From contig JAIDXM010000031.1 of the NCBI GenBank assembly GCA_029058745.1, forward strand, positions 1 through 64,000: 64,000 nucleotides of DNA. Direction: 5' to 3'. Each line of letters starts with the position of its first letter. The stretch's first letter is position 1. The stretch is from Muribaculaceae bacterium. Its GTDB lineage: Bacteria > Bacteroidota > Bacteroidia > Bacteroidales > Muribaculaceae. The position numbers were made by a program, and so were the translations under genes. This document shows, one piece after another, positions 34,572 through 43,502 of this stretch. The notes under the pieces were generated by a model. The model did not search any database and had not been told where the DNA came from. It saw only the letters and a program-made list of their open reading frames with translations.

Positions 34572-34973
34572 ATGACATTTCATGAAGATAAACCGATCTA
34601 TCTACAGATTACAGACAGCATAATGGACTCGATAATCAGCCGGGAATACCCTCCTGACTCAAGATTGCCATCGGTCAGAGAATATGCCGCGAAGGTGGAG
34701 GTGAATGCCAACACTGTAATGAGGAGCTATGACTGGCTACAACATCATTCCATAATCTTCAATAAACGAGGAATCGGCTTCTTCGTGTTGCCGGAAGCAC
34801 GACGTATAATAATTGAGATGAGAAGGGAAAAGTTCTTCAAGGAAGAGGCTGATTACTTTTTCAACCGTCTCGTGTCGTTCGGTTTTTCGCCAAATGAGGT
34901 GGCCGGCTTATACAAGGACTTCCTTGAGAATAAGACTTTGTCTATTCCAAATACAAAGACTGATTCAATTTAG
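34572..34973 (+). CDS. GntR-family transcriptional regulator, YtrA subfamily
   Basis: This 133-residue regulator has an N-terminal winged helix (IYLQITDSIMDSIISREY, then LPSVREYAAKVEVNANTVMRSY) and a short C-terminal helical part and no large ligand-binding domain. This size and layout define the YtrA group, which usually represses its own ABC transporter operon. The inverted repeat at 32906-32927 before the operon is a plausible binding site. The signal it answers to is unknown. Confidence 0.92.
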   Translation: MTFHEDKPIYLQITDSIMDSIISREYPPDSRLPSVREYAAKVEVNANTVMRSYDWLQHHSIIFNKRGIGFFVLPEARRIIIEMRREKFFKEEADYFFNRLVSFGFSPNEVAGLYKDFLENKTLSIPNTKTDSI

Positions 34974-34991
34974 AGATTTCCATATGTAGCG

Positions 34992-35023
34992 CAGGGGGAT
35001 GTGGCATTGACCACATCCCCCTG
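34992..35023 (+). terminator. Terminator after the GntR operon
   Basis: A 13-bp perfect stem (34992-35004 with 35011-35023) encloses a 6-nt loop, 18 bp after the regulator's stop. The T-tract is weak. It may also act on the leftward operon, whose last ORF ends at 35057. Confidence 0.7.
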
Positions 35024-35056
35024 TAAATGTATCTTATAAGTGTATGGCTTGGAAAG

Positions 35057-35302
35057 TCATATCGATATGATTTCATAGCCATCCCGTATTTTCAGCAGAC
35101 GAATGCGGTCGGTGTATATAAAACCGGCACGTTCCCGATCGTAGGCGCTTATCCTCACATTTCGGATTATTTCACCAACAGTAGCCACATCACCACTCAA
35201 ATCTCCCTCCACATATACAGACATGCGTTCACTTACGGAATTCCCATCCTCTATAATCAGTCTGCGTACGAATCTTCGCATTATCGTGTCATCCATAAAC
35301 AA
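35057..35302 (-). CDS. Small hypothetical protein
   Basis: This 81-residue ORF starts 8 bp after the DUF4296 gene on the same strand. The composition is protein-like, with alternating charged and hydrophobic residues (MSVYVEGDLSGDVATVGEII, then VRISAYDRERAGFIYTDRIRL). It has no signal peptide or recognised domain. The opposite strand has an overlapping ORF of similar size with no better features. Support comes from tight spacing and composition only. Confidence 0.5.
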   Translation of the reverse strand: MFMDDTIMRRFVRRLIIEDGNSVSERMSVYVEGDLSGDVATVGEIIRNVRISAYDRERAGFIYTDRIRLLKIRDGYEIISI

Positions 35303-35310
35303 TAGTCCAA

Positions 35311-36261
35311 TTACCTGCGACTGGGGGTATTACGCACTGGCTGTCTCATCTTGCCGATTCCATCCACTGTCACGACACGCTGTTCCGCACTCTTATTGGA
35401 ATCGGCAACATCAGAAGATTTTATGCCCTCTCCTGAGAGTGTGTCATGTCGTTCTACAGGTTCCTTTCTGATTCGATATGGCATGCCATATCTCCTCTGA
35501 TTCCGATATTGCCTATACTCCAGGCTGTCGAATGGGAACCTCACCATCCGTATGCTGTCTGCGAAAACATCAGCAGTTATCGGCTCCTTAAGCCTCATGG
35601 TGCCGTAGATTCTTGCAACATGTTTCCCTGTGTCCGTCTGCAATTTCAGCTCGACAGATTTCCGGCCTATAAAATTAGAAGACACAGCCTCTCCGCTTCC
35701 ATCGTCATACTCCACTCCAAGAATACCGACAAGGTTTTCCGGAACCTTAAGATGCATACTCCATTCCAGCATATCTCCTTTTTCAAGTTCCGGAGCCGGC
35801 ACAGACAATATCCAACCGTCGGAATTGCCAAGTTTCGATATAACCCCATTCTCGGTATATGGCCACAAAAAATCGCCCTGCACCGCAGGCGCATCTCCAT
35901 CTGCAGCCAAAAGCCTTTCCTTCTTTTCCGCCATCCCCTTGTCAACCTTTTCATACAGCTTGGAATATTCGTCAAGATTCCTTCCATACCATGACAATGT
36001 GGAATCAAGTTCTTCTCTGCTGACGTTATGTGCCATTAAGACCGATTCTGCAAGTTGCCGCCGGTATGTCGGAAGATCTATCCCGGAATATTCCATATCG
36101 GTATATGATTCGGCAAGCTGCAAATCTATCATAAGACTGACCATATCTTTCTCTGCCAAGACATGATCCGGTCGCCTTCGGCATCCTGCAACAATAAGCA
36201 GACATAGCAGCATAGCCGGCGCATATGAAATTAGTGAGGATATATAGCGGCGTTTTATCAT
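35311..36261 (-). CDS. DUF4296-domain lipoprotein
   Basis: The ATG at 36261 gives MIKRRYISSLISYAPAMLLCLLIVAGC, a lipoprotein signal, and lies 13 bp after the lspA stop; the longer reading would add 28 residues inside lspA. The N-terminal DUF4296 domain is recognised by DHVLAEKDMVSLMIDLQLAESY and the later LDSTLSWYGRNLDEYSKLYEKV. In Bacteroidota this family commonly follows lspA. The 316-residue protein continues with a beta-rich domain (DGWILSVPAPELEKGDMLEW) and a charged, probably disordered tail. The function of the family is not known. Confidence 0.85.
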   Translation of the reverse strand: MIKRRYISSLISYAPAMLLCLLIVAGCRRRPDHVLAEKDMVSLMIDLQLAESYTDMEYSGIDLPTYRRQLAESVLMAHNVSREELDSTLSWYGRNLDEYSKLYEKVDKGMAEKKERLLAADGDAPAVQGDFLWPYTENGVISKLGNSDGWILSVPAPELEKGDMLEWSMHLKVPENLVGILGVEYDDGSGEAVSSNFIGRKSVELKLQTDTGKHVARIYGTMRLKEPITADVFADSIRMVRFPFDSLEYRQYRNQRRYGMPYRIRKEPVERHDTLSGEGIKSSDVADSNKSAEQRVVTVDGIGKMRQPVRNTPSRR

Positions 36262-36274
36262 CTTATTATCATCG

Positions 36275-36988
36275 TTACTTATTTCTTGAATCCCGGCTGC
36301 CTCCTCCTTTCTCTCCGATATATTGGAATGCCTTCGATGCATCACCGGAATAAAAGAATATCAGTAAGCAGACTCCTATACAGATTGACGAATCCGCTAT
36401 ATTGAAAATAAATTGAAAGAATTCAAAATAATCCCCTCCCACAAAAGGAACCCATTCCGGCCAATTGAATGAGAACAAGGGAAAATATAGCATGTCAACC
36501 ACACGACCCTCGAACCATCCTGCATAACCACCGCCTGGAGGGAAAGCTACCGCGACTTCCGGTGGCATTGGATTATTGAACAACTTGCCATAAAACACAC
36601 AGTCGAATATGTTGCCGGCGGCTCCGGCTATGACAAGAGACATCGCTACAAAGAAACCGACACGCAACGTAGGAAGCATACGCACCCTCATCACAAACCA
36701 TATGAACAATGCAACCGCCGCTATGCGCCCCAACGAAAGCACAAGCTTATTCCATAGTTCAAGGCCGAATGCCATGCCGTTGTTCTCTATAAACTTGAGA
36801 TGCCACCATCCTGTAATCGGCAAATCCTCTCCAAGATAAAAATTTGTCTTTACCCAGATTTTGAATATCTGGTCGGAAAGCAACACCACCAAACTTATGG
36901 CCGCAACAAGCCATAAGCGTTTGACGGCGACATCTTTTCCTGATGTCGCCGTCAACATCTTATCTTCAGTATTTGTCAAAACACTCAA
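36275..36988 (-). CDS. lspA: Lipoprotein signal peptidase
   Basis: This inner-membrane aspartyl protease removes signal peptides from prolipoproteins after lipid attachment. The catalytic Asp residues are in AGAAGNIFDC and FNIADSSICIG. The 237 residues exceed the 160-170 of E. coli because of an insert before the second Asp (PPEVAVAFPPGGGYAGWFEG to WPEWVPFVGGDYFEF), which is usual in Bacteroidota. The start overlaps the ileS stop by 4 bp; an internal ATG ten codons in is also possible. In related genomes a TraR/DksA-type gene often sits between ileS and lspA, but not here. Confidence 0.93.
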   Translation of the reverse strand: MSVLTNTEDKMLTATSGKDVAVKRLWLVAAISLVVLLSDQIFKIWVKTNFYLGEDLPITGWWHLKFIENNGMAFGLELWNKLVLSLGRIAAVALFIWFVMRVRMLPTLRVGFFVAMSLVIAGAAGNIFDCVFYGKLFNNPMPPEVAVAFPPGGGYAGWFEGRVVDMLYFPLFSFNWPEWVPFVGGDYFEFFQFIFNIADSSICIGVCLLIFFYSGDASKAFQYIGEKGGGSRDSRNK

Positions 36989-39900
36989 TTTTTATATACC
37001 CTGGCATATGCCTTCAATCCGTCAAGCTCAAGGTCTTTGGCATCATCTCCTTCCAGCTTATCCGAAAGTATGATAGATTCAGCAAGTACCTGACCTGCTA
37101 TATAGTCGCCAAATGAGTTGACCGCATCCCTGATTTCTGGAATGTCTGTAAGTTCGACAGACACTTTGTCAGTAATGTCGAAATCATTTCCTTTCCTTAT
37201 ATTCTGGATTCTGTTGATCAGCTCCCTTGCCATACCTTCATTCCGGAGTTCCGGGGTCACTGTCACGTCAAGCGCCACGGTGATGTTGCCATCATTGGCG
37301 ACAAGCCATCCAGGCACATCCTCCGGTATCACTTCCACGTCTTCAAGTGTCACTACAGGACTCCCTTCAAGTCCGGCAAATGTAAAGCGGCCTTCCTTCT
37401 CAAGCACGGCAATATCCTTCTGTTCCATCTCTGTTATGGCCTTCCCGAGCTGTTTCATAATCTTACCATACTTGGGACCCAACTTCTTGAAATCTGCCTT
37501 AACCCGTTTTACAAGTCCACTCTCCTCATTATCGACAATCTTAAGGTCCTTGATGTTGACCTCCGCCTTAATCAGATTCTCGAGGGCCTCCACCGCACGC
37601 CGCTGTCTTGAATCGACAACAGGGATAAGCAGTGTCTGCAGCGGCTGGCGCACCTTAAGATTAACTTTCCTGCGCAATGCCAATACATTCGACGTGATGT
37701 CTTGCGCAAGTTTCATCCTCTCTTCCAAATCTGAATCGACAAGAGCCGTATCGCTCACCGGAAATTCAGAAGTATGCACGGACGCGTATCCATTTCCCTC
37801 AAGCGACGGTTCCACAAGATCGCCATAGAGTCTGTCGGAATAGAACGGAGCGAACGGCGCCATAAGGAGGGCTACAGTCTTGAGGCAGGTGTAGAGTGTC
37901 TGATAAGCGGAAAGCTTGTCCTCATCCATCTCTCCCGCCCAGAAACGTTTGCGGTTGAGGCGGACATACCAGTTGCTCAGATTATCGTTGACAAACTCCT
38001 CAATAGCACGAGCAGCCTTTGTCGGCTCATAATCGTCGAGCGATACGGTGACATCTGCTACAAGGGTATTGAGCAAAGATAGAATCCAGCGGTCTATCTC
38101 AGGGCGTCGCACAACAGCTACCATTGGCTCGGCGCCTGTAAATCCGTCAACATTGGCATAAAGGGCGAAGAACTTATACGTATTGTATAACGTTGAGAAC
38201 AGCTTTTTGCTCACCTCCTCTACTCCCTTTTCATCATACTTGAGATTGTCCCAAGGAGAGGAATTGGATATCATATACCATCTCACCGGGTCACTCCCGA
38301 ACCGCTCTATATTATTGAACGGATCGATAGCATTCCCGAGACGCTTCGACATCTTGTTCCCGTTTTTGTCCAGCACAAGTCCGTTTGAGATAACAGCCTT
38401 GTAGGACACCGTGTCAAACACCATACCCGCGATGGCATGGAGTGTAAAGAACCATCCTCGGGTCTGGTCAACACCCTCCGCTATAAAATCGGCAGGATAA
38501 ACCTCTCGGCTGTCAAGAAGTTCCTTGTTCTCAAACGGATAATGAATCTGAGCATAAGGCATCGAACCGGAGTCAAACCACACGTCGATAAGGTCAAGTT
38601 CCCTGCGCATAGGTTTTCCGGTGGCCGACACAAGGATGATGTCATCGACATAAGGCCGATGAAGATCAATCTTGTCATAATTCTCCTTAGAATAATCACC
38701 AGGCACAAATCCCTTAGCCTTCAAAGGATTATCACTCATCACCCCGGCGGCCACAGCCTTCTCAATCTCATCATAGAGTTCTGAATAGCTGCTTATGCAA
38801 ATCTCCTCTCGTCCGTCCTCACTGCGCCATATAGGAAGAGGTGTTCCCCAATAGCGGCTTCGCGACAAGTTCCAATCCTGCAGATTCTCAAGCCATTTTC
38901 CGAAGCGTCCACTACCAGTGGAAGCTGGCTTCCATTTGATTTCGTTATTCAATTCCATCAGTCGCTCACGCACTGCCGTGGTACGTATGAACCAACTGTC
39001 GAGCGGATAATAGAGCACCGGCTTGTCTGTGCGCCAGCAATGAGGATAGTTGTGAGTATGCTTCTCTATCCGGAACGCCTCCCCACTCTTCTTCATTTCC
39101 ATGCAAAGCACGATGTTGAGGTCTTCTGCTTTCGAAGCCTCTTTCTCGTCATATTTTCCATCCGGGTTAAAACGAGGATCGTAAGCGTTCTTCACATAAT
39201 CACCGGCATGACGGCCATACTCTGTTTCATCGACACACTTTGCCACAAACTCCGGAGCAAGCTCATCTATCGTATAATATTTGCCCGTGAAATCAACCAT
39301 CGGACGGGTCTCTCCTTTCTTGTTAACCATAAACAACGACGGCACTCCGGCTGCTTTTGCAACCTTCGCGTCATCAGCTCCGAAAGTAGGGGCGATATGT
39401 ACAATTCCGGTGCCGTCATCAGTGGTAACATAATCTCCTGGAATCACACGGAACGCCTTCTCTGAGATTTCCACGAAGCGATCGTTCCCACAAGAAAACA
39501 CATTATCCGGATTCGCCGATGCATACTCTTTCACAAAGTCTGCGCTAAGATCGTTCAATTTTTCCACCGGCTTCACCCAAGGCATAAGCTGTGAATAACG
39601 CATTCCAACAAGGTCGGCACCTTTCCAGCGTCCCACAACACGATATGGCAGAATCTTTCCTCCCTGGACGTAAGACTCGATATCCGCCTCCGCACCTTCT
39701 TTTTTAAAATATGAGCCCAAGAGCACTTCAGCGAGTACCACTGTGATTTTCTCACATGTATATGGATTGTAGGTACGCACCGCCACGTAATCAAACGAAG
39801 GTCCAACGCATAGCGCCGTATTGGACGGCAGTGTCCACGGTGTAGTTGTCCAGGCCATGAAACAAGGCTTGCCCCAGCCAGTCATCTCATCCTTTGGGTC

Positions 39901-40551
39901 TGCGATTGTGAAAAGCGCAGTGGCAGTAGTGTCCTTGACATCTCGGTAGCATCCTGGCTGGTTAAGCTCATGAGAGCTGAGTCCGGTCCCGGCGGCTGGA
40001 GAATATGGCTGGATAGTATAGCCCTTGAACAGGTACCCCTTGTCATAAAGCTGACGCAATAGCCACCAAATACTCTCTATATATTTGTTGTCGTAGGTGA
40101 TATAAGGATTCTCTAAATCTACCCAATATCCCATCTTGTGCGTAAGGTCAGTCCACTCCTTAGTGTATTTCATAACCTCTCGACGACAGGCGGCATTGTA
40201 CTCATCTACTGAAATTTTCTTCCCTATATCTTCTTTAGTGATTCCAAGACTTTTCTCGACACCGAGTTCCACAGGAAGTCCATGAGTATCCCAACCGGCC
40301 TTCCTCTTCACATGGAATCCTTTCATAGTCTTATAGCGGCACACTATGTCTTTAATCGTACGCGCCATCACATGATGAATGCCCGGCATTCCATTGGCCG
40401 ATGGTGGTCCCTCATAAAAGACAAATGTGGGACACCCCTCACGCTCCTTCATGGAACTCTCGAAAAGGGAATGTTCATCCCATACTTTCAGCATCTCTTT
40501 GTTGATGTCTGAAAGGTTAAGTTGCTTGCTGTATTCTTTGAATCTGTTCAT
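36985..40551 (-). CDS. ileS: Isoleucyl-tRNA synthetase
   Basis: This class I synthetase charges tRNA-Ile and edits mischarged valine. The 1188 residues include the HIGH-type site PSANGMPGIHH near residue 50, the tryptophan-rich editing domain with TTPWTLPSNTALCVG and TDDGTGIVHIAPTFGADD, and the KMSKS-type site NKMSKRLGNAIDP. The length and the absence of a C-terminal zinc-binding Cys cluster fit the long, eukaryote-like type 2 enzymes found in Bacteroidota. Some type 2 enzymes are less sensitive to mupirocin; whether this one is cannot be read from sequence. It lies 33 bp after ddl. Confidence 0.97.
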   Translation of the reverse strand: MNRFKEYSKQLNLSDINKEMLKVWDEHSLFESSMKEREGCPTFVFYEGPPSANGMPGIHHVMARTIKDIVCRYKTMKGFHVKRKAGWDTHGLPVELGVEKSLGITKEDIGKKISVDEYNAACRREVMKYTKEWTDLTHKMGYWVDLENPYITYDNKYIESIWWLLRQLYDKGYLFKGYTIQPYSPAAGTGLSSHELNQPGCYRDVKDTTATALFTIADPKDEMTGWGKPCFMAWTTTPWTLPSNTALCVGPSFDYVAVRTYNPYTCEKITVVLAEVLLGSYFKKEGAEADIESYVQGGKILPYRVVGRWKGADLVGMRYSQLMPWVKPVEKLNDLSADFVKEYASANPDNVFSCGNDRFVEISEKAFRVIPGDYVTTDDGTGIVHIAPTFGADDAKVAKAAGVPSLFMVNKKGETRPMVDFTGKYYTIDELAPEFVAKCVDETEYGRHAGDYVKNAYDPRFNPDGKYDEKEASKAEDLNIVLCMEMKKSGEAFRIEKHTHNYPHCWRTDKPVLYYPLDSWFIRTTAVRERLMELNNEIKWKPASTGSGRFGKWLENLQDWNLSRSRYWGTPLPIWRSEDGREEICISSYSELYDEIEKAVAAGVMSDNPLKAKGFVPGDYSKENYDKIDLHRPYVDDIILVSATGKPMRRELDLIDVWFDSGSMPYAQIHYPFENKELLDSREVYPADFIAEGVDQTRGWFFTLHAIAGMVFDTVSYKAVISNGLVLDKNGNKMSKRLGNAIDPFNNIERFGSDPVRWYMISNSSPWDNLKYDEKGVEEVSKKLFSTLYNTYKFFALYANVDGFTGAEPMVAVVRRPEIDRWILSLLNTLVADVTVSLDDYEPTKAARAIEEFVNDNLSNWYVRLNRKRFWAGEMDEDKLSAYQTLYTCLKTVALLMAPFAPFYSDRLYGDLVEPSLEGNGYASVHTSEFPVSDTALVDSDLEERMKLAQDITSNVLALRRKVNLKVRQPLQTLLIPVVDSRQRRAVEALENLIKAEVNIKDLKIVDNEESGLVKRVKADFKKLGPKYGKIMKQLGKAITEMEQKDIAVLEKEGRFTFAGLEGSPVVTLEDVEVIPEDVPGWLVANDGNITVALDVTVTPELRNEGMARELINRIQNIRKGNDFDITDKVSVELTDIPEIRDAVNSFGDYIAGQVLAESIILSDKLEGDDAKDLELDGLKAYARVYKN

Positions 40552-40584
40552 TCTGCAGAAGATATATTATTTGGAAGTTTTTCT

Positions 40585-41781
40585 TTATTTTCGCGACTTG
40601 GCGCCTTTCACTCCGCCTTTCACTCCGCCACCCATGGCGAAAATATTGGCGTCATATGTAAATGTCTTGCGATCGGTTTCCCTTTTCCGCTTCAACGCGA
40701 GTTCAACAAGCCTGTCCATCAAATCTGTAAAAGAAATTCCGCTCTCTTCCCACAGATAGAACGACAGACTGCCGGGTATAGTATTTATTTCATTAACATA
40801 GATGCTGTTGTCTTTACGGTCAACCATGACGTCAACACGACTCACACCATGGCATGAAAGTACTCTAAACGTCTCCCCTGCCATCTTACGGATAGCCTCG
40901 CTCATCTCTACTGGGATGTCGGCAGGTATCTTCTTTTCACTTGCCTGCATGCCTGCCTTGGCGCCTCCTCCGTATTTCTCCTCATAAGAGAGAAACTCTC
41001 CCTTTGATATTGGCTCCTCACATACGCTGCTCTCATGTTCATCCGCGTCTCCAAGCACTGAACAATTGATTTCCATCATATCCTCAACCTTATGCTCCAC
41101 TATGATTCTTTGGGAGAACCTCTCGGCATTGTCGATTTTCTCTATCAAAGTGTCCCTGTCGGAGGCGGCCCCGATTCCGACACTCGATCCGAGATTCGCT
41201 GGTTTTACTATAACGGGATACCCAAGTTCTGACTCTATCCTGGCTATTATACTTTCCTTTCCGGAAATCCACTCCTTATCGGTGAACCATACATAGTCAA
41301 CTACCGGTATGCCTTCCGAACGCAATATCATCTTCATGGTTATCTTGTCCATCCCGTTGGCGCTCGACAGCGTATCGCATCCTGCGAACGGGATGCCTAT
41401 AGTCTCGAGCAACCCCTCGAACATCCCGTCCTCTCCATGAGACCCATGCAGGACGGGTATGGCGACATGCAACTCCTCATACACCGGATTCTTCTTTGAA
41501 AAGATTCCGCCTCCGGGATTAGCGCGATAGAGATTGTAGTCTCCATATTCGGGACGCATATAAACCTCCTCACTTTTCTCCTCAAGGCTTTTCATATCCT
41601 TATAGTTACGTATGTCAAGTGTAAGAGGACCGGTAAACCATCGTCCTTGTTTTGAAATATAGATGGGAATTATATTATATTTATTCCTGTCAAAAGCATT
41701 TATCGCCTGCAAGGCGGAAATGACTGAGATTTCGTGTTCCACAGACCTTCCCCCGAAGAACACCGCTACATTAGTCTTCAT
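40585..41781 (-). CDS. ddl: D-alanine-D-alanine ligase
   Basis: This ATP-grasp enzyme makes the D-Ala-D-Ala dipeptide for peptidoglycan. The 398 residues start NVAVFFGGRSVEHEISVISALQ, the N-terminal family signature. VLHGSHGEDGMFEGLLE and VIVKPANLGSSVGIG mark substrate and ATP sites, and the C-terminal SRVDVMVDRKDNSIYVNEINTIPG holds the magnesium ligands. It ends with a basic, glycine-rich tail (GGGVKGGVKGAKSRK) beyond the usual fold. It is the first gene of a leftward operon with ileS and lspA and has a good promoter. Confidence 0.95.
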   Translation of the reverse strand: MKTNVAVFFGGRSVEHEISVISALQAINAFDRNKYNIIPIYISKQGRWFTGPLTLDIRNYKDMKSLEEKSEEVYMRPEYGDYNLYRANPGGGIFSKKNPVYEELHVAIPVLHGSHGEDGMFEGLLETIGIPFAGCDTLSSANGMDKITMKMILRSEGIPVVDYVWFTDKEWISGKESIIARIESELGYPVIVKPANLGSSVGIGAASDRDTLIEKIDNAERFSQRIIVEHKVEDMMEINCSVLGDADEHESSVCEEPISKGEFLSYEEKYGGGAKAGMQASEKKIPADIPVEMSEAIRKMAGETFRVLSCHGVSRVDVMVDRKDNSIYVNEINTIPGSLSFYLWEESGISFTDLMDRLVELALKRKRETDRKTFTYDANIFAMGGGVKGGVKGAKSRK

Positions 41782-41843
41782 ATCTTTTTTGGAAAACCAT
41801 TTATTACGTCACGATCGCATAAGCGCAAACGTGTTTCTGAATG

Positions 41844-41875
41844 CAAAATTAGCACAATACACTGTAAAAAACAAA
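41844..41875 (-). promoter_or_regulatory. Bacteroidales-type promoter for the ddl operon
   Basis: On the minus strand, TTTG (41875-41872), a 20-nt spacer and TAATTTTG (41851-41844) fit the consensus, 63 bp before the ddl start. It lies just after the stop of the DUF389 gene. Confidence 0.72.
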
Positions 41876-41894
41876 TTTCCAACAATGTCACTTT

Positions 41895-43316
41895 TCATTT
41901 CTTGCCGTCGGCTTTAACCTCATTGCGTGATGGCCATGGGAAATTCGCCGGATTAACCGTGACATGCACCTCTTCCTCGCCAAGTCTTACCATGACGTAT
42001 TCCATAAGTTTCTTTCGTTCTGCCTGGTTCAGACCGGCGGGGGCGTTGACAAAGACCATGTTGACCGTATCCGTCTGGCCGGGAGTCAGTGATGTGGCCA
42101 CCATCCTTGACAAAGCAAGATCCTTGACCGAGGGGAACAGCACCTTTATTTCCGGGGCAATCCTTCCACTCTCGTCTGAATAAGCCTTGTGTTGTGCCAC
42201 CACACGCCTCAACGAATCTATTATATCCTGCTTCCCGATTATCTCCTGTTGCATCACAGAATAAAACCGTTCAAAATTCTTACTCTCGTCTATTGGGGCA
42301 TTTGACATAGAGAACCCCTGTTTTATATTAAGCACAGTTCCTCCAAGCCCAACACTGTCAAGCTTGTTCATCATGGCAAGCTGAAGGGAATCCTTCGGCA
42401 ACGCGGCCCCTATCAGAGTCACATCTATATAACGCTTGCCTCTCTCGACATATTCCCTATGGTTGAGCACCTGTGTGTTAGGAAAAACCATCTCTTTCTC
42501 TATAAAAGATGTAGCTTCCGCGATGAAGATGCTTTTTCGAATCATCTGATAGGTGAGAAAAGCACTAACTCCTATCATTGCGAACACTATTGTATATACT
42601 ATTGCCTGGACTCTCCTACTTCTGCGCGTATCCTGCACCACCACCTTGCTATAGTGCATCACCTTCACAGCTATCAAAGTCGCAAAAAGGATAAAAATCA
42701 TGTTGGTGAAAAACAGATACAGCGCTCCGAAAAAGAAATGCCATTGAAGAGTGGCAAGTCCATAACCTGCAGTGCATAACGGAGGCATCAATGATGTGGC
42801 GATAGCCACACCGGGCATCACCTGGCCCTTATTCTTGCATGCGATGCTGAGTATGCCCGCGCCTCCTCCGAACAAGGCCACGAAGACATCATAGATTGAT
42901 GGAGAAGTTCTCGCCAGAAGTTGGCTTGATCCCTCATATTGCGGCGATATAAGGAAATAGACGGCTGATGCCACCAGAGAGCCGACAATAGCCATGGATA
43001 TATTCTTGAGGCTCCTACGCAACAATCCATAGTCCTGGATTCCTATAGCAAGCCCCATGCCCATTATCGGACCCATCAACGGAGATATAAGCATGGCGCC
43101 GATTATCACAGGGATGCTGTCTGTGTTTAATCCGAGCGAGGCTATGAAGATTGCGAAAACAAGCATCAGGAGCTGACTACCCTTGAAGCTTACCCCTGAC
43201 CGTATGCTCTGTTCCGCCTCATTTTGTGGTACAAGGTCATCGCCGACCTTAAAATAAGACATCAGCTCACTCCAGAATCTCTTGAAATCCTCTTTCGTTT
43301 TTGTAGTAATCTCCAT
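41895..43316 (-). CDS. DUF389-family membrane protein
   Basis: This 473-residue protein has a multi-helix DUF389 core (LLMLVFAIFIASLGLNTDSI, VIIGAMLISPLMGPIMGMG, then LVASAVYFLISPQYEGSS and PPLCTAGYGLATLQWHFFFG). The C-terminal 200 residues are soluble and probably periplasmic, as in the TIGR00341 type. The role is not known; transport of a small solute is often suggested. It is transcribed away from dapA across a 186-bp divergent gap, and the ddl operon promoter lies just behind its stop. Confidence 0.88.
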   Translation of the reverse strand: MEITTKTKEDFKRFWSELMSYFKVGDDLVPQNEAEQSIRSGVSFKGSQLLMLVFAIFIASLGLNTDSIPVIIGAMLISPLMGPIMGMGLAIGIQDYGLLRRSLKNISMAIVGSLVASAVYFLISPQYEGSSQLLARTSPSIYDVFVALFGGGAGILSIACKNKGQVMPGVAIATSLMPPLCTAGYGLATLQWHFFFGALYLFFTNMIFILFATLIAVKVMHYSKVVVQDTRRSRRVQAIVYTIVFAMIGVSAFLTYQMIRKSIFIAEATSFIEKEMVFPNTQVLNHREYVERGKRYIDVTLIGAALPKDSLQLAMMNKLDSVGLGGTVLNIKQGFSMSNAPIDESKNFERFYSVMQQEIIGKQDIIDSLRRVVAQHKAYSDESGRIAPEIKVLFPSVKDLALSRMVATSLTPGQTDTVNMVFVNAPAGLNQAERKKLMEYVMVRLGEEEVHVTVNPANFPWPSRNEVKADGKK

Positions 43317-43473
43317 ATTGTCTTTCTATTGGGCTGGATGACGGAAAAACAGGACTTGACACTTCCCTATGCAAGAACAAGAACAGGCAACCGACTGTTT
43401 TATCCTAAAACCATAAATGTGTATTTTAACAATATCATCAGCGGATATTTTCACAAAATTACAAAAAAATCAT

Positions 43474-43481
43474 TAACTTTG
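43474..43481 (+). promoter_or_regulatory. -7 element for dapA
   Basis: TAACTTTG matches TAnnTTTG, 21 bp before the dapA ATG, supporting that start. The -33 side has no clear TTTG. Confidence 0.5.
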
Positions 43482-43502
43482 CGTCAATATTATAACCAAC
43501 TT

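Noticed and set aside
37118-37828. 236-codon plus-strand ORF inside ileS
   Set aside because: Ser/Thr-rich shadow of a real synthetase gene, without any motif.
43224-43502. 93-residue N-terminal extension of DapA
   Set aside because: The family starts at MAQINLKGLG, and a -7 promoter box lies just before that ATG; the upstream open frame is chance.
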